From Thermoproteota archaeon (GTDB lineage: Archaea > Thermoproteota > Nitrososphaeria > Nitrososphaerales > Nitrosopumilaceae), in contig QQVN01000005.1 in assembly GCA_003352285.1 (NCBI GenBank), positions 124,001 through 188,000 on the forward strand: a stretch of DNA of 64,000 nucleotides, read 5' to 3'. Below, one piece after another: positions 17,513 to 26,782 of the stretch. The translations under genes and the position numbers were made by a program. Numbering within the stretch: position 1 is the stretch's first letter; the number at the start of each line of letters is the position of its first letter. Below the pieces are notes generated by a model. It was not told the DNA's origin. It was given only the letters and a program-made list of their open reading frames with translations, and searched no databases.

Positions 17513-19548
17513 AGTGCAATTATTGCAACAAATGCAGATACAAAGACTATTGCAATTGTGTTTAATAGTTTGATTACAGTGTTTAGTGCAGGTCCTGCTG
17601 TGTCTTTGTATGGGTCGCCAATGATATCACCGACTACTGCGACTTTGTGTTCTTCGCTTCCTTTGTTTCCTTGCATTTCAACTAACTTCTTTGCATTATC
17701 CCATGCACCACCAGTGTTTGCCAAATGATATGCCAAGAAAATTCCAGTAACAACGGCACCCATTAGCAATCCTGCTACTGCAGTTGGACCAAGTAATACG
17801 CCCAAGATAATTGGAGCAATAATAGCTATAACAGCGGATTTCCATAATTCTTTGATTGATGCTACTGTTGCAATGTCTACACATTTTGCGTAATCCGGAG
17901 TAGATTTTCCAGTGAGAATTTCAGGGTCTGCCTTGAATTGTCTTCTTACTTCATCTACCATCTTAGATGCGGCTCTAGATACACCGTTGATTAGCTGACC
18001 AGTGATGATAAATGGGATTAATCCACCTACTAGTAAACCTACAATTACTGCAGGATTTGTCAAGCTGTAATCTAATTCTAAAACTCCTTCAAAGATATGA
18101 GAAGCCTCAAATTGGAATGCTTGCATCATTGCAAGAGCTGCCAATGCTGCACTTGCTATAGCGAATCCTTTGGTAACGGCTTTGGTAGTATTTCCTACTG
18201 CATCAATTTCATCAGTTACCTTACGATTTTCTTCACCCATTCCAGTCATCTCTACAATTCCTCCAGCATTATCTGCAATTGGTCCAAATGCATCAATGCT
18301 CAGAACAATTCCAGCAAGACTTAGCATTGCCATTGCAGTTAATGAAGTTCCAAAGATTCCATAGAGTACTGGGTCTGCACCTTCTGGAGCAGCGGCAGAT
18401 GAAATGCTATATGAAAGAACAATTGCAACTACTAGTGCAATCATGAAAGGACCTGTTGATTGTAGTCCTTTGATAATTCCCATTAATGTTAATGATGCAT
18501 AACCCCATTTTGCAGAGTCTGCAATTTCTTTAACTGGTCCGAATTTGTAATTTGTATACTTGTCTGTAATCTTTTGAATCACAGGGACGAGAATTACACC
18601 AATTACCGTAGTGCCAAATAATGCGTATGCTGCAGTGGATTCACCAATAAATTGAGTCGTAAATACAAAGTTTAGACCAATTGCAATAGCTGCAGAGACA
18701 TAAAATGAACGATTCAAAGGCTTCATTACATCAGTGACATTCTTAGAGCCAACTATCACTACTCCAATAATTGATGCAATCATTCCTGATGCTCCAATAA
18801 GGATTGGATAAAGGAAGAGTTCAGGTGCGCCAATTAGTGCTGCAATAAGTAATGCTGCAAGTATAGTTACAATATAAGATTCGTAAACATCAGAACCCAT
18901 TCCAGCTGCATCTCCAACATTATCTCCTACATTATCTGCAATCGTTGCAGGGTTTCTAGGATCATCTTCAGGAATGTTTGCTTCAACTTTTCCAACCAAG
19001 TCAGCACCCATATCTGCTGCCTTGGTGAATATTCCACCACCAATTCTAATGAATAATGCAATAAGGCTTGCACCTATTCCAACACCAGCGATTGTAATTG
19101 GATCGGGATAAATCAGATAAAGTCCAGTTATTGCCAATAAAGCCATTGCCGGAACTGCCAATCCTACTGTAGCACCACCTCTAAAGGCCATTGCAAATGT
19201 TTTACCCAGTCCACTGTTGCTAAGATGTGCTGCTCGTACTGCAGCCTTTACTGTAATTTTTAATGAAATTAATCCTGCTACTGCAGATAAAGTGGCACCT
19301 ACTGCAAAGGCAATTCCGTTTGAAGGTTGCAAAAATCCGCCTATGATTACTGAAAGTGCGATTGCAACTGGAATGATAATCTTCATTTCTCTTTTGAGAA
19401 ATGCAGCAGCCCCAACTTTGACAGCGTTTGAGATATCCATCATCTCTTTTGTACCTGTGGGTTGTTTTGTAATCCATGCCACAAGGCCGGCAGCTACAAC
19501 AAAAGAAGCTATACCTGCCCCAATTGGCAGAAGTTCCTGTACCTCCAT
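17509..19548 (-). CDS. hppA: Membrane-bound proton-pumping pyrophosphatase
   Basis: A 679-residue H+-PPase with about 16 transmembrane segments, which couples pyrophosphate hydrolysis to ion pumping. The active-site motif is GGGIFTKAADMGADLVGK, followed by DDPRNPATIADNVGDNVGD. The motif GNTTKAVTKG carries Lys where K+-dependent enzymes carry Ala, so the K+-independent class is indicated. The C-terminal GDIIGDPYKDTAGPALN is also conserved. An autotroph making much PPi in biosynthesis would benefit. Start ATG has a TATA box about 33 bases upstream. Confidence 0.96.
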   Translation of the reverse strand: MEVQELLPIGAGIASFVVAAGLVAWITKQPTGTKEMMDISNAVKVGAAAFLKREMKIIIPVAIALSVIIGGFLQPSNGIAFAVGATLSAVAGLISLKITVKAAVRAAHLSNSGLGKTFAMAFRGGATVGLAVPAMALLAITGLYLIYPDPITIAGVGIGASLIALFIRIGGGIFTKAADMGADLVGKVEANIPEDDPRNPATIADNVGDNVGDAAGMGSDVYESYIVTILAALLIAALIGAPELFLYPILIGASGMIASIIGVVIVGSKNVTDVMKPLNRSFYVSAAIAIGLNFVFTTQFIGESTAAYALFGTTVIGVILVPVIQKITDKYTNYKFGPVKEIADSAKWGYASLTLMGIIKGLQSTGPFMIALVVAIVLSYSISSAAAPEGADPVLYGIFGTSLTAMAMLSLAGIVLSIDAFGPIADNAGGIVEMTGMGEENRKVTDEIDAVGNTTKAVTKGFAIASAALAALAMMQAFQFEASHIFEGVLELDYSLTNPAVIVGLLVGGLIPFIITGQLINGVSRAASKMVDEVRRQFKADPEILTGKSTPDYAKCVDIATVASIKELWKSAVIAIIAPIILGVLLGPTAVAGLLMGAVVTGIFLAYHLANTGGAWDNAKKLVEMQGNKGSEEHKVAVVGDIIGDPYKDTAGPALNTVIKLLNTIAIVFVSAFVAIIAL

Positions 19549-19575
19549 TTTAATACCTGCATGCCTATTCGGGCG

Positions 19576-19586
19576 AAATATAAATC
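19576..19586 (-). promoter_or_regulatory. TATA box of hppA
   Basis: On the minus strand GATTTATATTT is centred 33 bases before the hppA ATG. This predicts a very short 5' leader of under 10 bases. Confidence 0.55.
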
Positions 19587-19609
19587 ATTGATAAAAAATT
19601 AGAAAAATT

Positions 19610-19972
19610 TCATTTTCTTTTACGATATGGTGCAAAAGTTTTACCACGAATTCCTTGCCTGACTAACTTGTTGAATCTTTTCCCATGTGCCAAATATGGA
19701 AATCGCATATGGATCAACTCATGGACTATAGTGTTTTCAAGATTTCTCTCGTCAGGTATCTTTCTAACATTAATGAATATCATGTTGTGTTGAAGGTACG
19801 ACACACCATAGTATTTGTATGCAGATGTACGTCGTCCTTCAGTCATTTCTTTTGGCATTTCCAGAACCTCTTTTGTGGTAAGAAGAACTTTCGGTTCTGG
19901 AATAGAAAACCTATTTGCATATATTCCAATTTTTTCTAAAATTTGTAAGCGGAGTTCGGGTTCTAGCTTCAT
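19610..19972 (-). CDS. SprT-like zinc metallopeptidase domain protein
   Basis: A 120-residue protein with a zincin motif HELIHMRFPYLAHGKRF: the HExxH pair plus a downstream HGxxF is the SprT/YgjP-type arrangement. The N-terminal part is a helix and a strand hairpin, and the C-terminus is basic (RGKTFAPYRKRK). SprT-like enzymes act in DNA-protein crosslink repair in eukaryotes, but substrates of the archaeal forms are unknown. Confidence 0.8.
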   Translation of the reverse strand: MKLEPELRLQILEKIGIYANRFSIPEPKVLLTTKEVLEMPKEMTEGRRTSAYKYYGVSYLQHNMIFINVRKIPDERNLENTIVHELIHMRFPYLAHGKRFNKLVRQGIRGKTFAPYRKRK

Positions 19973-20109
19973 GTTCCTTTATTTTGGATTGCGGGTTTAT
20001 TCTAAAGTGTCAATTGTTGCTTTGAGTTTTGTTCATTTTGTCAATATGAAGAGGGTCAGAGTTTTAGTAGTGTAATCATGTATCATACAGCCACCGTCTC
20101 ATCATACCC

Positions 20110-20607
20110 CTAATTCATTAGATCAAGTAGGGATTTTACTTTATGTTTTATTTCTGCAGTAATTATTACAAATACTAGCCCTTCATTGGGTTGACCATAC
20201 ATTACTACAGAATTCTCAGGTGCATTGATGCATACAGGAAGAACAAGTAAATCCTCTTCGCCATGGACTGTGATTCGAACGGGTGGTTTTGAGCTAAATG
20301 CCTTCTTAATTGTTTCAAGGCTTTCAGAAGATATTTCAGCTGCTGGATTATTACAGGTCAGGTGAGTCGTAACAGAAGTTTCGGTTGGAGGACTTCGCCG
20401 AACGCGTTTTTCTTGTCCATCAACAATTTGTAAGGATGGAATTATTCCATATTTGATCATTTTTTCTGTTGTAGCATCCCCAACAGTAATAACAAACGCA
20501 TCTTTGGGTAAAAGTTTCAAAATTTCTTCTTTGTTTGTTTTTGCATTAGGGATAAGTGCTCCTAAAGGAATCTTTAATTTTTCACGAAGATTTTCTGGAA
20601 GTTTCAC
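20110..20607 (-). CDS. GTP-dependent dephospho-CoA kinase (DUF359)
   Basis: A 165-residue DUF359 protein, the archaeal enzyme for the last step of CoA synthesis using GTP. Family blocks visible are FVITVGDATTEKM, LQIVDGQEKR, VTTHLTCNNPAA, VHGEEDLLVLP and MYGQPNEGLV. It follows mrp on the same strand by 11 bases, so the two may be co-transcribed. The upstream gap 19973-20109 holds nothing recognised. Confidence 0.92.
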   Translation of the reverse strand: MKLPENLREKLKIPLGALIPNAKTNKEEILKLLPKDAFVITVGDATTEKMIKYGIIPSLQIVDGQEKRVRRSPPTETSVTTHLTCNNPAAEISSESLETIKKAFSSKPPVRITVHGEEDLLVLPVCINAPENSVVMYGQPNEGLVFVIITAEIKHKVKSLLDLMN

Positions 20608-20618
20608 GACATTATCAA

Positions 20619-21788
20619 TTAGTTTGAAGGATTTGTACTTGCTGCCGTTCCAGAACCTAATGATTGACCTGCATCAGTTTTTGGTATGTTTTCCTCAACA
20701 GGTTTTTCTTGTGCAGTTTCAGAAGCCATCTCTTCTTGTAATTTAGCAGCCAATATACTACATTGAGCTGCAATGTTCTTTGCAGAGTTTCTGAAAGCTT
20801 CTGCACTTGGTGAATTTGGATCAGTTAGCATTATTGGTTTGCCAAGATCAGAGCCAGACATTATTCCAGAGTTTAATGGAATTTCGCCAATAAATGGAAT
20901 CTTGAATTGTTCACTGATCTTTTTGGCACCACCTTCACCAAAGATGTAATGTTTTTCATCACATTTTGAACATACAAAGCTACTCATATTTTCTACAACT
21001 CCAATAATTGGTACATTCAGCTTTTCAAACATTCCAATTGCTTTTACTGCAACATTACTTGCCACATCTTGTGGAGTTGTTACAACAAGTATTCCAGTGA
21101 TTGGAATTGTTTGAGCTAAAGTTAAAGGAATATCTCCGGTTCCAGGTGGCAAGTCAACGATTAGATAATCAAGGTCACTCCAGTTAGTATCTACTAAAAA
21201 TTGTTTTAAGATTCCAGAAATAATTGGTCCTCGGTATATGGCAGCTTGGTGAGATTGTTCTGCAAAAAATCCAAATGACACGACTTTCATCCCATTTGTT
21301 TCTGCTGGTTGTAATTTGTTATTATCAACTTCCATAAATGCATCCTTCATCCCAAGCATTAATGGAATGCTAGGTCCATAGATATCTGCATCAAGTAATC
21401 CTACTTTTGCTCCTGTTTGAGATAATGCTAAAGCTAAGTTTAATGAAACTGTTGACTTGCCAACTCCACCTTTACCACTTGCTACACCAATGATGTTCTT
21501 AACAGTGGCCATCCCTGTATCAGCATCAAGTGAACGACCTTCCATGACTTTTGCAGTTACATTTAGATCAAAGTTTTTTACACCATCAATTTCACCAATG
21601 GCCTTTCTAACATCTTCTTCAATCTCTGCATTAAACGGACATGCAGGAGTAGTAAGCTCTAATGTAAATTTGAGATTTCCTTGGTTGAGTTCCAAATCTT
21701 TTATCATCCCCATTGATACAATGTCTTTTTTCAAATCTGGATCAATAACAGTACTAAGTTTTTCGAGAACTTGATCTACTCCAACCAT
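20619..21788 (-). CDS. mrp: Mrp/NBP35-type Fe-S cluster carrier ATPase
   Basis: A 389-residue protein: an N-terminal MIP18/DUF59 domain (about 1-85, with C50 in TTPACPFNAE), then a P-loop ATPase with the deviant Walker A GKGGVGKST at 105-113. A CxxC (VCSKC) follows near 260. The C-terminal tail is low complexity. It should bind and pass on [4Fe-4S] clusters to apo-enzymes, of which this window encodes several (NadA, the methylthiotransferase). A minus-strand TATA box sits about 26 bases before the ATG. Confidence 0.93.
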   Translation of the reverse strand: MVGVDQVLEKLSTVIDPDLKKDIVSMGMIKDLELNQGNLKFTLELTTPACPFNAEIEEDVRKAIGEIDGVKNFDLNVTAKVMEGRSLDADTGMATVKNIIGVASGKGGVGKSTVSLNLALALSQTGAKVGLLDADIYGPSIPLMLGMKDAFMEVDNNKLQPAETNGMKVVSFGFFAEQSHQAAIYRGPIISGILKQFLVDTNWSDLDYLIVDLPPGTGDIPLTLAQTIPITGILVVTTPQDVASNVAVKAIGMFEKLNVPIIGVVENMSSFVCSKCDEKHYIFGEGGAKKISEQFKIPFIGEIPLNSGIMSGSDLGKPIMLTDPNSPSAEAFRNSAKNIAAQCSILAAKLQEEMASETAQEKPVEENIPKTDAGQSLGSGTAASTNPSN

Positions 21789-21808
21789 GGGTGAAAAGCT
21801 CCGTTTAC

Positions 21809-21819
21809 TTTATTTAAAG
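21809..21819 (-). promoter_or_regulatory. TATA box of mrp
   Basis: CTTTAAATAAA on the minus strand is centred about 26 bases before the start codon at 21788, indicating a leaderless mRNA. Confidence 0.5.
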
Positions 21820-21903
21820 ATAGGTTGGGAAATCATCTCAAATTAAGAATAATTGAACAATCGTAAAAATACCTGTAAATTTTGTGAAAAATTACCCAAA
21901 GAT

Positions 21904-21911
21904 TCATAAAT
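21904..21911 (+). promoter_or_regulatory. TATA-like box of rpo7-spt4-nadC
   Basis: TCATAAAT is centred about 28 bases before the TTG start of rpo7 at 21936, consistent with leaderless transcription from a TTG codon. Confidence 0.4.
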
Positions 21912-21935
21912 TCAGATTCGGAAATCAGTGCACAG

Positions 21936-22550
21936 TTGTTTTCTATATCTACCCTAGTCGATGTTGTAAGGATACCACCTAGCTTGTTTGGCACAACTCT
22001 CAAAAAAGCGGCAATCAACATTCTCAAAGAAAAGTACGAAAGCATGATCAATGCAGATTTGGGATACATCATTATGATTTTAGATGCCAAAGTAGACGAG
22101 ATGGGAAAGATGGTAGCCGGAGATGGAGGAACATTTCACAAAGTTGAGTTTGAGGCATTAACATTTTATCCAAAACTACAAGAGATTGTTCAAGGGGAGA
22201 TTGTAGACATTACAGACTTTGGTGCATTTGTTAGAATTGGCCCAACTGACGCATTACTACACCTTTCACAAGTAATGGATGATTATTTGAAGAGTGATGT
22301 AAAGTCAGGAATGATTCTTGCAAATCAAAGTGGAAGAACTCTCAAAGTTGGTTCAACATTACGTTCTAGAATTACTGCTGTATCATTAGGTAAAGCAGCT
22401 TCAATGGGAAAGATAGGAATCACATGCAGACAGCCATTCTTAGGTGCTGATGAATGGATTGCAGAAGAGATCAAAAAAGGTGGAAGCGATGCAGATAGTG
22501 ACAAGCCATCAAAGAAAGAAGAAAAGGCTGTAGAAGTAAAGGAGAAGTAA
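21936..22550 (+). CDS. rpo7: DNA-directed RNA polymerase subunit Rpo7 (E')
   Basis: A 204-residue subunit of the archaeal RNA polymerase stalk. The N-terminal RNP-like domain begins MFSISTLVDVVRIPPSLFG. The S1/OB domain has EIVQGEIVDITDFGAFVRIGPTDALLHLSQV. A Lys/Glu/Ser-rich acidic-basic tail of about 25 residues extends the C-terminus. The start is TTG. It is the first gene of a tight operon with spt4 and nadC. Confidence 0.96.
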   Translation: MFSISTLVDVVRIPPSLFGTTLKKAAINILKEKYESMINADLGYIIMILDAKVDEMGKMVAGDGGTFHKVEFEALTFYPKLQEIVQGEIVDITDFGAFVRIGPTDALLHLSQVMDDYLKSDVKSGMILANQSGRTLKVGSTLRSRITAVSLGKAASMGKIGITCRQPFLGADEWIAEEIKKGGSDADSDKPSKKEEKAVEVKEK

Positions 22551-22551
22551 A

Positions 22552-22740
22552 ATGGTCAGAGAGATGGCTTGTAGAAAATGCAAGTTCGTTACAACAGGAA
22601 AAGTTTGTCCCGCATGCAAATCATCAGATCTTACCCCAGACTGGAACGGAATTGTTCTAGTAGTTAATCCAGAAAATTCTCAAATTGCACAGACCTTAGG
22701 CATTACATCAAAAGGAAAGTACGCAATCAAGGTAACATAA
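22552..22740 (+). CDS. spt4: Transcription elongation factor Spt4 (RpoE'')
   Basis: A 62-residue zinc protein with CRKC and CPAC knuckles, then SSDLTPDWNGIVLVVNP and a C-terminal GKYAIKV strand. This is the archaeal Spt4 that partners Spt5 on the polymerase clamp. It starts one base after the rpo7 stop, the classic archaeal pairing, and nadC starts one base after its own stop. Confidence 0.96.
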   Translation: MVREMACRKCKFVTTGKVCPACKSSDLTPDWNGIVLVVNPENSQIAQTLGITSKGKYAIKVT

Positions 22741-22741
22741 G

Positions 22742-23566
22742 TTGGGCAATAGTCCAAAAAAAGATTTAGAGAGATTTCTAGCTGAAGATATAGGAAAAGG
22801 AGACATTACAAGTGCACTTTTACCAAAAAAGAAAATTTGTGCTCAGATAATTTCTAGAGAGAAAGGCATTGCGGCAGGAACAAAATATGCAAAAGAAGTT
22901 TTTACATTAAAAAAATGCAAAGTCAAAATTAAGAAAACGGACGGTAGTAAAATAAATCCAAATGATGTAATTATGGAAATTTCAGGGAATGCAGATTCAA
23001 TTTTATCATGTGAGAGAACATCATTGAATTTGTTATCTAGAATGTGTGGAATAGCCACACAGACAAACGAGTTAAGCAGATTAATTGGAAATAACAAGAC
23101 AAAATTGTTTGCAACAAGAAAGACGGCTCCAGGTTTACGATTCTTTGACAAAGAAGCAGTAAGTATTGGAGGAGGGTTCAAACACAGAATGCGACTAGAT
23201 GACATGGTCATGATAAAAGATAATCATATTGAGGTAGGAGATTCATTAGTGGAGATAATTCGTAAAGCCAGAAAAAAACACAAGAAAATTGAAGTTGAAG
23301 TAGAAAACCAAAAAGATGCACTGATTGCAGCAAAAGAGCATGCAACAATAATCATGCTAGATAATTTTTCGCCAAATCAGATTAAAAAAACAATTAAGAT
23401 TTTAGAGAAAAATAAGCTTAGAGATAAAGTAAAACTTGAAGCATCAGGAGGAATATCAAAAAAGAACATTAAATCATATGCAAAAACAGGAGTCGATATA
23501 ATTTCAGTTGGTTCCATAACAAATTCAGTTATGGGCATAGATTTGAGCCTAGAAGTTAAAAATTAG
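22742..23566 (+). CDS. nadC: Nicotinate-nucleotide pyrophosphorylase (quinolinate PRTase)
   Basis: A 274-residue enzyme joining quinolinate and PRPP to give nicotinate mononucleotide. Motifs seen are EDIGKGDITSALLP at the N-terminus, SCERTSLNLLSRMCGIAT, ATRKTAPGLRFFDKEAV, GGGFKHRMRLDDMVMIKDNH and the C-terminal EASGGISKKNI and SVGSIT phosphate-binding blocks. The TTG start lies one base after spt4. Together with nadA and nadX nearby it completes de novo NAD synthesis. Confidence 0.96.
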   Translation: MGNSPKKDLERFLAEDIGKGDITSALLPKKKICAQIISREKGIAAGTKYAKEVFTLKKCKVKIKKTDGSKINPNDVIMEISGNADSILSCERTSLNLLSRMCGIATQTNELSRLIGNNKTKLFATRKTAPGLRFFDKEAVSIGGGFKHRMRLDDMVMIKDNHIEVGDSLVEIIRKARKKHKKIEVEVENQKDALIAAKEHATIIMLDNFSPNQIKKTIKILEKNKLRDKVKLEASGGISKKNIKSYAKTGVDIISVGSITNSVMGIDLSLEVKN

Positions 23567-23964
23567 TTTTTGTTTCTTTGTTGAATTTTTGATTCTAATT
23601 CTTTTAGTGATTTATTTTTTGGATCAATCTCTTTTAATTTCTCACAAGATGCAATACTGTCTTTAATTTGACCAAGCTTAAAGTGAGCGTTTGCTTTTAA
23701 CAAAAGCACGTCAGGATCATATTCACCTATTTTTAATGCCTCATCAAAGTGTACTAATGCAGTTTTTAATTTACCTCGCATGTAGTATATGCCTCCAACG
23801 ATAAAATGCACATCATGATTATGAGGGGTTTTTCGAAGTATTTCGTCTCCAATCTTAATTGCCTTATCATATTGCTTGTCTTTGACTAACTTTCGTAATT
23901 CCTTCATTTGATTGCGTACTGAAAATTCTTTTTCGCTAGGTTTTTTCCCAAATAATCCCGTCAT
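23563..23964 (-). CDS. TPR-repeat protein
   Basis: A 133-residue protein with about three tetratricopeptide repeats, for example AIKIGDEILRKTPHNHDVHFIVG, ALVHFDEALKIGEYDPDVLLLKANAHFKLGQ and ASCEKLKEIDPKNKSLKEL. The N-terminus MTGLFGKKPSEKEF is short and basic. It is probably a protein-protein adaptor. Its end overlaps nadC by 4 bases, and it follows nadA on the minus strand. Confidence 0.85.
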   Translation of the reverse strand: MTGLFGKKPSEKEFSVRNQMKELRKLVKDKQYDKAIKIGDEILRKTPHNHDVHFIVGGIYYMRGKLKTALVHFDEALKIGEYDPDVLLLKANAHFKLGQIKDSIASCEKLKEIDPKNKSLKELESKIQQRNKN

Positions 23965-23994
23965 GTGATTTCAAAAGTGATAAGAATGATGAAG

Positions 23995-24933
23995 TTAACT
24001 TATTGCAAGCATTCTTTCAATTGCAAGTCTGGCCTTATCGGCAGTTTGCTTTGGGACTTTAACTTCATATTTATCTTCAGATAAAGAATCAAAGACTTTT
24101 TGCAGAGTAATCATCTTCATGTATTGACATTCTGCTTTATCAGACGCTGCAACAAATGTTTTTTCTGGATTTTGTTTACGCATTCTATATAATATTCCAG
24201 TCTCCGTTGCAACAACAAATTGATTTGATTGAGATTTACTAACATGATTCATCATGCCTTCTGTTGACAGAATTTGTACTTGTCTTCCTTTGTAATTTCC
24301 TGCAGCTACATCATACATCATAGGAGTTGTGCAGCTGCATTCAGGATGAATGACAAATTCTGCATTTTTCATGGAATCAAGTTTTTGTGTAACATCTTCT
24401 GGCGTTATACCAGCATGTACATGGCATTCACCTGCCCAGATGTACATGTTTTTTCTTCCAGTCATTTTAGATACAAAGGAGCCAAGAAACATGTCAGGTA
24501 GAAACAAAATTTCTTTATCCTCTGGAATCGCTTTTACTACATTTACTGCATTTGACGAAGTGCAACAATAATCAAGCTCTGCTTTGATTTCAGCAGTAGT
24601 ATTGACATAACCTACAGCAATAGCATTAGGGTGTTGCTTTTTCCAATTTTTTAGATCATTAACAGTTATGGAATCAGAAAGAGAACATCCTGCCTCCAGA
24701 TCAGGTATCAATACTTTTTTTTCTGGAGATATTATGGCTGCAGTTTCAGCCATAAAGTGTACACCACAAAACAAGATTGTCTTGTGTTGAGTCTTTGCAG
24801 CTTGACGTGCAAGACCTAAAGAATCACCAACAAAATCAGCAACATCTTGAACTTGTGGAATTTGGTAATTATGAGCTAAGATAACAACGTCTTTTTCTTT
24901 CTTTAATGCAAGTATCTCATCTTGTAAATTCAA
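23995..24933 (-). CDS. nadA: Quinolinate synthase A
   Basis: A 312-residue [4Fe-4S] enzyme condensing iminoaspartate with DHAP to quinolinate. The probable cluster ligands are C83 (LEAGCSLSD), C170 (WAGECHVHAGI) and C269 (AECQYMKM), the same spacing class as thermophilic NadA. The N-terminal ILAHNYQ and central HPECS blocks are conserved too. It lies downstream of nadX on the same strand (91-base gap). Confidence 0.96.
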   Translation of the reverse strand: MNLQDEILALKKEKDVVILAHNYQIPQVQDVADFVGDSLGLARQAAKTQHKTILFCGVHFMAETAAIISPEKKVLIPDLEAGCSLSDSITVNDLKNWKKQHPNAIAVGYVNTTAEIKAELDYCCTSSNAVNVVKAIPEDKEILFLPDMFLGSFVSKMTGRKNMYIWAGECHVHAGITPEDVTQKLDSMKNAEFVIHPECSCTTPMMYDVAAGNYKGRQVQILSTEGMMNHVSKSQSNQFVVATETGILYRMRKQNPEKTFVAASDKAECQYMKMITLQKVFDSLSEDKYEVKVPKQTADKARLAIERMLAIS

Positions 24934-25024
24934 ACTATTGTGAGTGATTTATGAGCGAATTTAAAGAATGAGAAAGAGACAGGTAATTTCTATAATTCAC
25001 GCTTTTATGGCAATAATTGCCAAT

Positions 25025-25843
25025 TTAGGTTCCAATTTGAATGTCTTGAGAACATATTTCCCTCAGTCTTTCAATTGCAGACAAAGTAGCCAGTCTACTT
25101 GTTTTTGGATTATTTGCATCAGGTATGTTTTCAACGATAAATGACATCTTTCCAAATTTACCTATTGCCTCTACCTGATGTGTGTTAGTGATAGAATTCG
25201 GATCAGCTATAATTTTGACAGATGTTTTTTCACTTCCTAATCCGGCTAAGCTCAATAATGCTGCAACATTGATGTTTGCGGGAAATAATGAAACAGCATC
25301 TTTAGCAGAACCCTGAAAAACTACAGTAGGCGCCGAGATTGATTCAATATCAATATCAGAAGTTTCAAAAAATTTTGCGCCTTTTAATGATCTTGGGTGC
25401 TTTGTAGTAGTCAAAGTTACTGCATCCAGTTCATCTTTTACAGCTTTAATACCATCTAGACCGGCAATTGCCCCAGATGGCAGATAAATTGTTTTTTTAA
25501 ATTCTTTGCATGCATCATAAAGAATTTCAAAAATGGATTCATCCAACAGAGCGCCAACACTCATGATCATCATATCCTTTCTATTTTGTAAAACACTTAA
25601 TGCTACATCTTTGACTGCATTTTGAGAAGCTGCCTCAACTACCAAATCAACGTTATTTGATGAAAGTAAATGTGAGTTTTTTACAATTTCTGGTTTTTTG
25701 GATAATTTTGAAATCAATTCATTTGAGCGCTCTTCAGATTGATCAAACACATGTGTAAGCAAAGCTGGAATTTTTCCAGAATCAATAGATAATGCTATTT
25801 GAGTGCCAATCGCCCCACATCCTAACAAAGCAATTTTTTTCAA
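25025..25843 (-). CDS. nadX: L-aspartate dehydrogenase
   Basis: A 272-residue NadX-type enzyme. The Rossmann motif is IALLGCGAIGTQIA at the N-terminus. Further blocks are VDLVVEAASQNAV, IMSVGALLD and LPSGAIAGLDGIKA, with TTTKHPRSL and FPANINVAALLSLAG in the catalytic part. It makes iminoaspartate with NAD(P), replacing the oxygen-using aspartate oxidase NadB. The neighbouring nadA takes the unstable product. Confidence 0.94.
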   Translation of the reverse strand: MKKIALLGCGAIGTQIALSIDSGKIPALLTHVFDQSEERSNELISKLSKKPEIVKNSHLLSSNNVDLVVEAASQNAVKDVALSVLQNRKDMMIMSVGALLDESIFEILYDACKEFKKTIYLPSGAIAGLDGIKAVKDELDAVTLTTTKHPRSLKGAKFFETSDIDIESISAPTVVFQGSAKDAVSLFPANINVAALLSLAGLGSEKTSVKIIADPNSITNTHQVEAIGKFGKMSFIVENIPDANNPKTSRLATLSAIERLREICSQDIQIGT

Positions 25844-25942
25844 TTAGATCGTCTTGGATTCAACTTGTAATTAATTTTAGTCTATTATTAGTAAAACATT
25901 GGCATAACCTAAAGATTTTATCTTCAGGATCAAAGTACTCCT

Positions 25943-26782
25943 ATGCTCAATAGTGTCTTCAAAGATGCCATAAAGAGGCGTGAAAAGACTCTAGAAATTC
26001 TTAGGGGGCCAAAATTTGAGCAAATTAAAGAAGAAGCACGACAAAATTGGGTTGAATTTGTTCCAGAAAAAATTGAGAGTGTAATTGCAGGTATTGACAG
26101 TAGTTTTAACAGTACCAAATTCCAAGGCGCAGAAATGTGGGCAGTCACTGCAGTTTCTGTAAAATCAGATGGTGAGATTCTAGAAGATCTACATGATTTT
26201 GGTTTGGGATATCCTCAATCAGATATTTCGTCTATTGCAAGTAAGATGGAAGTTGAAGCTTGCGAGAAGACGGTTGATTTAACAGATTTAGTTTTGATGG
26301 ATGGCTCTTTGTATTCTCAATTTATGACAAGACAATCATCCCTCACATCATCAATAGTTCGAGTAATGAAAAAACGTGGAAATGTTATTTTCATTTCCAA
26401 AACATCAAACACCAGAGCTCAATTTGAGAAACTAGGCTCAATTGCAGGAGACATATTCTATTTTAATCATGCAACCCAATCACCTGGATTTAGCAAGTTG
26501 TTTAAGGATCCAAGTTATGGTAAAGACAAAATCATATCATCTACATATGCTAGATTAAGTGAATCCTTACCATTAATCAAAATTGAATTACTAGGGGAAG
26601 ACTATACTGAAACGGAAATTAAGGAATTGCTCAATAAACTGTATAAAAATAGTGTTGGCGGATACCCATATTCATTAAAGCTTGCACACAACAATTGTAA
26701 GATTAGTGGAAAAGATCTTGCAAAATTAGTTAGTCTGCATGGACTTTCAACAGAGATTGGTTCAAGGGAGGTCCTAGGTTGA
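25943..26782 (+). CDS. nurA: DNA end-resection nuclease NurA
   Basis: A 279-residue NurA-domain nuclease. The first catalytic acid is in VIAGIDSSF (about residue 53), the second region is LVLMDGSLYSQF, and a C-terminal YPYSLKLAHNNC block follows. NurA works inside the HerA ring to degrade DNA ends before recombination. It is the first gene of nurA-herA-mre11-rad50, and its stop overlaps the herA TTG start (TTGA). Confidence 0.93.
   Translation: MLNSVFKDAIKRREKTLEILRGPKFEQIKEEARQNWVEFVPEKIESVIAGIDSSFNSTKFQGAEMWAVTAVSVKSDGEILEDLHDFGLGYPQSDISSIASKMEVEACEKTVDLTDLVLMDGSLYSQFMTRQSSLTSSIVRVMKKRGNVIFISKTSNTRAQFEKLGSIAGDIFYFNHATQSPGFSKLFKDPSYGKDKIISSTYARLSESLPLIKIELLGEDYTETEIKELLNKLYKNSVGGYPYSLKLAHNNCKISGKDLAKLVSLHGLSTEIGSREVLG

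Noticed and set aside
19973-20109. Possible small RNA or gene between the zincin and dephospho-CoA kinase
   Set aside because: No open frame of useful length, no tRNA-like cloverleaf bases and no clear stem-loop; nothing supported here.
21833-22090. Minus-strand frame upstream of rpo7
   Set aside because: It runs under the rpo7 start and its promoter, has no recognisable domain and conflicts with the certain Rpo7 frame.
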